The position numbers were made by a program, and so were the translations under genes. From positions 1 to 6,220 of the forward strand of contig USJN01000097.1 in NCBI GenBank assembly GCA_900554945.1: DNA of 6,220 nt. Reading direction: 5' to 3'. The notes beneath the pieces are model-generated. The model had not been told where the DNA came from. It did no database searches and saw only the letters and a list, made by a program, of their open reading frames with translations. The first letter of the stretch is position 1. Every line of letters begins with the position of its first letter. The DNA is from an uncultured Coriobacteriaceae bacterium. Its GTDB lineage: Bacteria; Actinomycetota; Coriobacteriia; Coriobacteriales; Eggerthellaceae. Positions 1-5,223 of this stretch are shown piece by piece.

Positions 1-1
1 T

Positions 2-2191
2 ATGGAGGCGAGAACGACCACATGCATCTTCTGCGACGGGGGATGCCAGGTCACGGCAGAGATTCATGACGACGGGAAGATGAAAGTGCGTCCGGCTAAC
101 CCCGACTTCCCGGCGATATGCCGCAAGGCGAACATGATTGACGAGTACCGGCTTCACCCCGACCGCCTGACGAAGCCTCTGCGGCGCGTGGGCGAGCGCG
201 GAAGCGGGAAATGGGAGGAAGTCTCGTGGGGTGTGGCACTCGACGAGATAGCCGACAAGCTGAAGGTCGTCATCGACGAGTACGGTCCGGAGTCGTTCGC
301 CATGGCGGAGATGCCTCTCAACATAGGGCTCGGAGGCATCGGGCGGCGCTTCATGAACCACCTAGGCGCCGTGAACTACACGGCTCCGGTGCAGCTTTGC
401 ATGGGGAACACCGCGCAGGTGCACCGCCTGACCTATGGCTGGATGGCGTTTGCAAACTGGAGCATTGCCGACTGCGTGATCTATTTCGGACAGGACCGCG
501 ACGGGGAGCGCTGGCCGGGCGAGTACATCAACCTCAAGCGCGCGCTCGAGCGGGGCGCCGTCCTCATAGAGGTCGACCCGCGCGAGACCGAGACGGCCAA
601 GCTGGCGCAGCATCACCTGCGCATACGCTACGGCACCGATGCCGCGCTCGTTTTGGCGTGGCTGAACGTCATCATCGCAGAAGGGCTCTACGACAAAGAA
701 TTCGTGGAGAGCCAGTGCATCGGCTTCGAAGAGCTTGCCGAGCGTGCATCCGCATGGACGCCCGAGCGTGCATCGGAGGTGTGCGGCATCCCCGCCGAGC
801 AGATTATCGAGACGGCGCGCGTAATCGGCAACGCAAGTGCGCCGGTGATTCCCTGGGGTGTCGTGGGCGACATGCAGGTGAACTCAACGTCGCTTCTCCA
901 TGCACAATGCATCCTGCGTGCTGTGACGGGCGCGCTTGGGAAATCGGAGATGGTGTTCGGACCTATGACAGGCTTCATCCCCAATGCCAAGGTGTCCGAA
1001 TTCGGCGTGCTCACGCCAAGCCAGCGCGAGAAGCAGCTCGGACGCGACACTCGCCCGCTGCTCACGTTCCGCACGTCGGACCTGTACAAAGAGGCGTGCG
1101 AGCGCGCCGGCCTCGACTACGAGCCGGACATCATAGGCGAGTCGTGCGCAGCTGACCCCGCCGACATGTGGGCGGCGATGCGCGGAGAAGGTCCTTACCC
1201 CGTAAAGGCCTTCTTCTCTGCAGGCAATAACACGGTGATGAGCTATGCGGGGCAGGTTGGCATAGAGGATGCGTTCCTCAACTGCGACCTCGTGGTCACG
1301 TTCGAGAACTGGATGACGCCCACGGCGCAGCTTTCCGACTACGTGCTGCCGGGAGACATGTGGGCCGAGCGCGACGTGCTCTCAGGACCCTTCGACGCCG
1401 GCCCTGCGCTCAATGTCGGGCGCGCCTTCTTCGAACCTGTTGGCAAGTGCAAGAACTGGTACTGGGTAATGAAGCAGCTGGCCTGCCGCCTGGGGATAGG
1501 CGATGCCTTCCCGTGGGAGGACGAGCGCGAGCTTCACGGGTGGCGGCTTGCGCCCTCGGGGCTCACGTTCGAAGAGGCGGCGGAGCGCGTGACGGTGCTG
1601 GGAAAGCCTGTGGCGCCAGGCACATGGCTTACGCCGTCGGGCAAGGTAGAGCTCAAGAGCTCGGTGCTCGAGGCGCTCGGCTTCGACCCGCTTCCCGACT
1701 ACGTCGAGCCGAAAGACCCGGGTGCCGAGGCTGCCGGGCGCGACGAAGGTGGCAGGCCCGTCTATCCTTATGACGTGTTCGCTGGGTACCGCGAGCGCGC
1801 GAACTACAACACGAACCTGCGCCAGATCCCGTCGCTTCGCAAGTGCGCTCCCGAGCCGCAGTTCTACATCAACCCTGCAGATGCGGAGCTGGAAGGGGTG
1901 GCGGAGGGCGAATGGTGCCGCGTGTCCACAGCCTACGGCGAGGTGCAGCTGCAATGCCATATCGATGACGCGCAACCGGTCGGAAGCCTCCGCGTGCCGC
2001 ACGGCTGGTGGAAACCGGAGGTGCAAGGTGGCCTTGGTGGCGGCTTGTCGGGCGCGAGCCTGTACAACGACGGCATGCTGTTCCCGGATGCGGACTGGAT
2101 GCTCGATCCGGCGCAAGGGGTTCCGGGTCTTCGCGGCAGCCTGCATGCGAGGGTGGACAAGCTGCATTGGCACAATAGCGGAACGAACTGA
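2..2191 (+). CDS. Acetylene hydratase-like molybdenum/tungsten bis-MGD enzyme (DMSO reductase superfamily)
   Basis: The 729-residue protein is almost the length of Pelobacter acetylenicus acetylene hydratase (about 730). Cys8, Cys11, Cys15 and Cys40 form the N-terminal [4Fe-4S] site (C-x2-C-x3-C-x24-C). Asp12 directly after Cys11 matches the catalytic Asp13 of acetylene hydratase. Cys133 in QLCMGN matches its metal ligand Cys141. Other shared blocks are RRFMN (115-119), RYGTDAAL (209-216), LYDKEFVE (229-236), IPWG (283-286), PYPVKAFF (398-405), MTPTAQLSDYVLPGD (438-452), TPSGKVEL (544-551) and a C-terminal molybdopterin-binding domain (about 590-715). There is no Tat signal, so it should be cytoplasmic; seven residues precede the first Cys, as in acetylene hydratase, which supports this ATG, although its upstream region lies outside the window. 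No iron-sulfur or membrane subunit follows. The family includes hydration, transhydroxylation and catechol dehydroxylation enzymes, so the substrate is open. Family call firm, reaction uncertain. The residue matching was done from memory. Confidence 0.9.
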   Translation: MEARTTTCIFCDGGCQVTAEIHDDGKMKVRPANPDFPAICRKANMIDEYRLHPDRLTKPLRRVGERGSGKWEEVSWGVALDEIADKLKVVIDEYGPESFAMAEMPLNIGLGGIGRRFMNHLGAVNYTAPVQLCMGNTAQVHRLTYGWMAFANWSIADCVIYFGQDRDGERWPGEYINLKRALERGAVLIEVDPRETETAKLAQHHLRIRYGTDAALVLAWLNVIIAEGLYDKEFVESQCIGFEELAERASAWTPERASEVCGIPAEQIIETARVIGNASAPVIPWGVVGDMQVNSTSLLHAQCILRAVTGALGKSEMVFGPMTGFIPNAKVSEFGVLTPSQREKQLGRDTRPLLTFRTSDLYKEACERAGLDYEPDIIGESCAADPADMWAAMRGEGPYPVKAFFSAGNNTVMSYAGQVGIEDAFLNCDLVVTFENWMTPTAQLSDYVLPGDMWAERDVLSGPFDAGPALNVGRAFFEPVGKCKNWYWVMKQLACRLGIGDAFPWEDERELHGWRLAPSGLTFEEAAERVTVLGKPVAPGTWLTPSGKVELKSSVLEALGFDPLPDYVEPKDPGAEAAGRDEGGRPVYPYDVFAGYRERANYNTNLRQIPSLRKCAPEPQFYINPADAELEGVAEGEWCRVSTAYGEVQLQCHIDDAQPVGSLRVPHGWWKPEVQGGLGGGLSGASLYNDGMLFPDADWMLDPAQGVPGLRGSLHARVDKLHWHNSGTN

Positions 2192-2237
2192 TATTGGTAA
2201 CTTTACGAATTTCGAGTAAGGAGGCATAAGCACGAAG

Positions 2238-2495
2238 GTGAGGCTCACGGTTAATCTGGGTGCTAATGGACAGGTTCTGCTGGCTGGGAAGACCAGTGCA
2301 GCAGACATGCCTTCGGAGCTTTCGGGGGCTGCGGTGAGCCATGTCGCTCAGGACGGATGCGCCGTCATGAGGCGCACGTGCTACGAGATGTTCAAGCCTT
2401 TGCTGGGAGAGGCCATGAAAACAATCGATGCCGTTGTGCTGACGAGCGGCGGCCCTATCGAAGGCGTGGCGGCCGCAAGACCATGTTGGGCATGA
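2238..2495 (+). CDS. Unrecognised short reading frame, probably the 5' remnant of a truncated gene
   Basis: This 85-residue frame opens with GTG 46 bases after the Mo/W enzyme stop. A strong Shine-Dalgarno sequence, AAGGAGG, lies at 2218-2224, though its 13-base spacing is long. I recognise no family. The part around residues 60-76 (MKTIDAVVLTSGG onward) has the look of a beta-strand plus glycine turn, as at the start of a nucleotidyltransferase (MobA-like) or in a molybdopterin-binding domain, but this is only a resemblance. An internal ATG at 2415 behind GGGAG (2405-2409) could be a second start in the same frame. The last six residues (about 80-85) are antisense to a transporter remnant, so the natural 3' end appears to be lost at about 2470-2477. 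Position suggests co-transcription with the Mo/W enzyme. Whether any product is made is unknown. Confidence 0.45.
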   Translation: MRLTVNLGANGQVLLAGKTSAADMPSELSGAAVSHVAQDGCAVMRRTCYEMFKPLLGEAMKTIDAVVLTSGGPIEGVAAARPCWA

Positions 2496-2637
2496 GCGCG
2501 TTGGCGTCCACGCCCAGGGCTTCCACGCCGCCCACCTGCGCGAGGTTGGCAGTCAGCTGCGAGGCCAAATTCGACGTGAAGAGCGACCCCACCAACGCCG
2601 ATCCTACGGTGCCTCCTATCTCGCGGAAGGGGTAGAA
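2477..2637 (-). pseudogene. Internal fragment of a DHA2/EmrB-type MFS transporter
   Basis: Read on the minus strand from 2637 down to about 2477, the DNA encodes about 53 residues beginning FYPFREIGGTVGSALVGSLF and continuing through TSNLASQLTANL to ALMPNMVL. The arginine plus IGGTVGSALVGS pattern followed by a TSxLASxL stretch is typical of the late transmembrane part of 14-TMS drug:H+ antiporters (EmrB/QacA group). There is no start codon in context, the upstream residues do not look like a transporter, and the frame meets a stop at about 2455-2457. The preserved piece is therefore about a tenth of a normal transporter of around 500 residues. It abuts the + strand reading frame head-on at about 2470-2477. 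I read it as a decayed relic left by rearrangement. The family assignment rests on pattern memory only. Confidence 0.6.
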
Positions 2638-2891
2638 GGTTTTTCGGAAGGCTCCATATTCTGCGTGTTTCGCGCGCTGAAGAGGCGGGTCGCGCTTTAC
2701 TTTTGCCCTTGGGACGCCCTTTCCCCTCCCCTTGTGCTTCTTGCGACTTCGCGGCTCTTGGCGGGAAACGCTTCCCTTCGCTTACAAGCCGTTTGTCGAT
2801 GCTTCGCAAATGAAATGCTTGCACGGTGCAATGAGCGGTATCATCAGAGAAAAGACGAGTTCCATCAACGAGTTTCATCCGAAAGCAAGCT
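2638..2891. other. Noncoding spacer between the transporter relic and the ykgJ-like gene
   Basis: I see no supported gene in these 254 bases on either strand. Open frames exist but encode arginine/lysine-rich or otherwise unstructured peptides without a ribosome binding site. The + strand is pyrimidine-rich at about 2715-2743. A small 5-bp hairpin (GGGAA, loop ACGC, TTCCC) sits at 2763-2776, and a perfect palindrome lies at 2819-2831. The stretch probably contains the promoter of the downstream gene, but no convincing -35/-10 pair with normal spacing is visible. Confidence 0.5.
2819..2831. repeat. Perfect 6-1-6 palindrome upstream of the ykgJ-like gene
   Basis: TTGCAC, one base, then GTGCAA form a perfect dyad centred at 2825, 61 bases before the ykgJ-like start codon. 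The size and symmetry suit a small homodimeric repressor operator. TTGCAC could double as a -35 element with TATCAT at 2839-2844, but the 14-base spacer is too short for a standard promoter. Function is inferred from position only. Confidence 0.35.
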
Positions 2892-3296
2892 ATGAAGATT
2901 ACCCCGAACGACGAGCCGTTGCGCTTCGACGGCGACAACAGCTATCCCGATTGCACTTGCTGTGGGCAGTGCTGCGGGCTGAATGTGCTGGCCATCACGC
3001 CCGAAGAGCTTGATGCCATGCACGAGTGCATCGAGCGCAAGCGTGTGCGCCCGATCGACCGCAAAGGCGAGCGCTGCCCGTTGCAGTCCCCCGAAGGCGG
3101 CTGCATGATCTGGGAGGCGCGCCCGCAGGTATGCCGCCTGTTCAACTGCCATGTTCCGCGTGTCGAAATCCTAAAGCAGAATCCTTCGATCGTCGTTCCC
3201 GAGGACATCCCCCTGCTCGATTTGACGGAGGAGTTCGTGCGCGGGCGCTCCGGCTATGAGGCCATTGCCCGCCTCGTGCGCGCGGTCGCGAGCTAG
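2892..3296 (+). CDS. YkgJ-family cysteine-cluster protein (putative metal-binding)
   Basis: This 134-residue protein carries the cysteine layout of the YkgJ/CxxCxxCC (UPF0153-type) family: Cys21, Cys23, Cys24, Cys27 and Cys28 in a CTCCGQCC cluster, then Cys62, Cys71, Cys81 and Cys86. Between them lies the family's hallmark CMIWEARPQVCRLFNC block (71-86). Such proteins are thought to bind zinc or an iron-sulfur cluster; their physiological role is largely undefined. There is no signal peptide or membrane segment, so a cytoplasmic location is likely. The ATG at 2892 places 20 residues before the first Cys, as usual in the family; the Shine-Dalgarno sequence is weak. The stop lies 100 bases before purE, which has its own likely promoter, so joint transcription is not needed. 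The C-terminal third (about 95-134) is without recognisable motifs. Confidence 0.85.
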   Translation: MKITPNDEPLRFDGDNSYPDCTCCGQCCGLNVLAITPEELDAMHECIERKRVRPIDRKGERCPLQSPEGGCMIWEARPQVCRLFNCHVPRVEILKQNPSIVVPEDIPLLDLTEEFVRGRSGYEAIARLVRAVAS

Positions 3297-3328
3297 CTTT
3301 GCGCAGACTCCGCGTTATCGTTTCGGCC

Positions 3329-3359
3329 TTGGCGATCGGCTGCGCGTCACGCGTATACT
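3329..3359 (+). promoter_or_regulatory. Candidate purE promoter
   Basis: TATACT at 3354-3359 is a good -10 hexamer 37 bases before the purE start codon. The best -35 candidate is TTGGCG at 3329-3334, giving a 19-base spacer, which is longer than ideal. Transcription would start near 3366. Support comes from hexamer match and position only. Confidence 0.4.
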
Positions 3360-3396
3360 GAGAAGGCAAATAAGCGATCGCGTGAAAGGTCTTGTC

Positions 3397-3861
3397 ATGG
3401 CAGACGAAAAGCCCGTTGTGGGCATTATCATGGGCAGCAAATCCGACATGCCGGCGATGGAGCCGTGCATGCAGCAGCTCGACGAGTTCGGCATCTCCTA
3501 CGAGGTGAAGGTGGCAAGCGCTCATCGCAAGCCGCTTGAAGTGCACGAATGGGCGTCCACAGCGCATGAGCGCGGCATCAAGGTGATCATCGCGGCGGCG
3601 GGCAAGGCCGCTCATCTCGGCGGAGTCGTTGCAGCTTACACGCCCGACCCCGTCATCGCCGTGCCCATGAAGACGAGCGATCTGGGCGGTCTCGACTCCC
3701 TTCTCTCCATGGTGCAGATGCCCTCCGGCGTGCCGGTTGCCTGCGTCGCCATCAACGGCGCAAAGAACGCCGCCATCCTCGCCGTGCAGATGCTCGGCAC
3801 CAATTGCGATGGCTGCCGCCAGAAAATCATCGACTTCAAGGCGGCCATGGCCGAGGCGTAG
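3397..3861 (+). CDS. purE: N5-carboxyaminoimidazole ribonucleotide mutase PurE (class I)
   Basis: PurE interconverts N5-CAIR and CAIR in de novo purine synthesis; it acts in the cytoplasm as a homo-octamer and normally works with PurK. The 154-residue length is typical of a single-domain PurE. Visible motifs are the nucleotide-binding GSKSD (13-17), the catalytic SAHR (41-44), AAGKAAHLGG (67-76) and GGLDSLLSMVQMPSGVPVA (97-115), followed by INGAKNAA (119-126). The histidine-containing AAH motif indicates class I rather than the class II AIR carboxylase. The start is the ATG at 3397, seven bases after AAAGG (3385-3389); the frame is open further upstream, but that part does not resemble the family and lies within the likely promoter. 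No purK or other pur gene is in view, so purE is here as a single gene, unlike the purEK pairs of many bacteria. Confidence 0.95.
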   Translation: MADEKPVVGIIMGSKSDMPAMEPCMQQLDEFGISYEVKVASAHRKPLEVHEWASTAHERGIKVIIAAAGKAAHLGGVVAAYTPDPVIAVPMKTSDLGGLDSLLSMVQMPSGVPVACVAINGAKNAAILAVQMLGTNCDGCRQKIIDFKAAMAEA

Positions 3862-3888
3862 CGCTTCACGTCCCGCATGGTGTTCTGT

Positions 3889-3925
3889 GAAACATAAGTG
3901 GGCAAATTGTGCGACCTTATGTTTC
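3889..3925. repeat. Perfect 10-bp inverted repeat between purE and the prsA-like gene
   Basis: GAAACATAAG at 3889-3898 and CTTATGTTTC at 3916-3925 are exact reverse complements separated by 17 bases. The stem is AT-rich and is not followed by a T run, which argues against a purE terminator. It lies 28 to 64 bases after the purE stop and overlaps the best promoter candidate for the prsA-like gene, so an operator or an mRNA structure is more plausible. Confidence 0.55.
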
Positions 3926-3935
3926 CAAATATTCC
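3907..3935 (+). promoter_or_regulatory. Candidate promoter of the prsA-ABC transcription unit
   Basis: TTGTGC (3907-3912) and TATTCC (3930-3935) are separated by 17 bases, the ideal spacing, but the -10 hexamer is poor. AATACT at 3944-3949 is an alternative -10 with only a weak -35. Either choice gives a leader of about 85-100 bases. The right arm of the inverted repeat falls inside the spacer of the first candidate, which would allow repression by a bound protein. Confidence 0.3.
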
Positions 3936-4039
3936 TATGCGAAAATACTCCGCGGCATTACGTCTCGTGCGGAATCGACGTCTCATGTGCGACTTTGCAT
4001 CGCCGCTGCCGCACGTTTTCATGTAAAGGGAAGGGTTTC

Positions 4040-5218
4040 ATGAAAGCTTCTACAATCGCTAAGGCCGTTTGCGCGGTGAGCCTGTCCGCCTTGTGCGTGG
4101 TCAGCATCACGGCGTGTTCGGGCAATTCCACGTCGGGATCGAAGGGTGTTGGAGGCGTGGCGGCGACCGTCAACGGTGCCGAAATCCAAGAGGAAGAGGT
4201 TACGGCCTCCGTCGAAAGCATCCGCTCCCAGATGTCTTTGACCGACGAGGACGCGTGGGGCGAGTGGATGGTCAAATACGACTACACCCCCGAGAAGGTG
4301 CGCGAGGAGGTCATCGATTCCCTTGTGACCAAGCAGCTGATCATCCAGGGCGCCGAGGAAAAGGGCGTCACGGTGAGCGATGACGAGGTGCAGTCCTACG
4401 TCGACCAGATGAAACAGAACTACGCGAGCGACGACAAGTGGAATGAGGCGCTCCAGGCGGTCGGAATGACCGAGGACGAGTACAAAAGCAACATCAAGAC
4501 CTCTCTTCTGCAGCAGGGCCTCATGAAGTCCTTCGAGGGCGACGATCCGTCCGACGAGGACGTTCTCTCCTATGCCCAGACTTACGTTTCCAGCTTCGAC
4601 GGCGCGAAGCGTTCCTCCCATATCCTCTTCGACGCTGACGATGCGGAAACTGCGCAGGGCGTGCTCGACCAGATTAACGCCGGAACGCTCGATTTTGCTG
4701 AGGCTGCCAAGACCTATTCCAAGGATAGCTCGGGCCAAAACGGCGGCGATGTGGGTTGGGATAAGCTCAACTCGTTTGTGAGCGAATACACCGTCGGCCT
4801 CTCCGATCTCTCGAAGGGCCAGGTCAGCGGCCTTGTCACGAGCAGTTACGGCATCCATATCATCAAGTGCACTGACGAGTTCCACGCTCCTGATGAGCTG
4901 ACGAGTCTCGATCAGCTGCCCTCCGAGTTCGTCGACCAGTTCAGAAGCTCGCTTAAGTCCTCGAACCAGTCGAAGGCCTACCAACAGTGGCTCTCCGACG
5001 CCAAGGATAACGCCGACATTGTAATCAATGACATGCCGAGCGGTCTGCCCTACGATCTTGACCTGTCGAAGTACCAGAGCGATGACTCCTCCGACAGCTC
5101 CTCCACCGATGGGGACGGCAGCTCCGCCGACAACGAAGTAAGCGCAACCGACGCTTCTTCCACTTCGAGCGATACTGCTTCGGACAGCGGTGATTCCGAG
5201 ACCAAGAAGGCAGCATAA
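4040..5218 (+). CDS. PrsA/SurA-type parvulin peptidyl-prolyl isomerase lipoprotein
   Basis: The 392-residue protein is a predicted extracytoplasmic foldase that catalyses cis-trans isomerisation of prolyl bonds in secreted proteins. A lipoprotein signal (residues 1-26) has a Lys near the N terminus, a hydrophobic core (8-22) and the lipobox ITAC with Cys26 as the lipidated residue. A SurA_N-like chaperone region spans about 41-165, and the PpiC rotamase domain about 190-280, with SSHILF (192-197) and YGIHIIK (270-276) carrying the conserved histidines His194 and His273. After a helical segment (about 285-325) the protein ends in a Ser/Asp/Thr-rich low-complexity tail (about 347-388). The ATG at 4040 is chosen because the lipoprotein signal begins there and AAGGG (4026-4030, 4031-4035) precedes it; the frame is open upstream but encodes no family sequence. 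The ABC ATPase gene starts five bases after its stop. I use no gene symbol because PrsA and SurA-like members are not cleanly separable here. Confidence 0.9.
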   Translation: MKASTIAKAVCAVSLSALCVVSITACSGNSTSGSKGVGGVAATVNGAEIQEEEVTASVESIRSQMSLTDEDAWGEWMVKYDYTPEKVREEVIDSLVTKQLIIQGAEEKGVTVSDDEVQSYVDQMKQNYASDDKWNEALQAVGMTEDEYKSNIKTSLLQQGLMKSFEGDDPSDEDVLSYAQTYVSSFDGAKRSSHILFDADDAETAQGVLDQINAGTLDFAEAAKTYSKDSSGQNGGDVGWDKLNSFVSEYTVGLSDLSKGQVSGLVTSSYGIHIIKCTDEFHAPDELTSLDQLPSEFVDQFRSSLKSSNQSKAYQQWLSDAKDNADIVINDMPSGLPYDLDLSKYQSDDSSDSSSTDGDGSSADNEVSATDASSTSSDTASDSGDSETKKAA

Positions 5219-5223
5219 ACCAC

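Noticed and set aside
211..1155. Second + strand frame of 314 codons inside the Mo/W enzyme gene
   Set aside because: Arginine- and histidine-rich translation typical of an out-of-frame reading in GC-rich DNA.
1382..2308. Long minus-strand open frame of 308 codons opposite the Mo/W enzyme gene
   Set aside because: It is the antisense shadow of a high-GC gene with clear family motifs; its translation is arginine/histidine-rich with no recognisable domain.
2381..2938. Minus-strand frame of 185 codons across the disturbed region, with a Lys/Arg-rich middle part
   Set aside because: It is in a different frame from the transporter relic, has no family pattern and overlaps the start of the ykgJ-like gene; best explained as chance.
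3256..3396. Upstream extension of the purE frame
   Set aside because: The extra 47 residues have no PurE similarity, overlap the ykgJ-like gene and contain the likely promoter; the ATG at 3397 has a suitable ribosome binding site.
3889..3925. The 10-bp inverted repeat as a purE terminator
   Set aside because: The stem is AT-rich, the loop is 17 bases and no T run follows, so it lacks the features of an intrinsic terminator.
4019..4984. Minus-strand open frame of 321 codons opposite the prsA-like gene
   Set aside because: Shadow of a well-supported coding frame; no domain, no plausible ribosome binding site.
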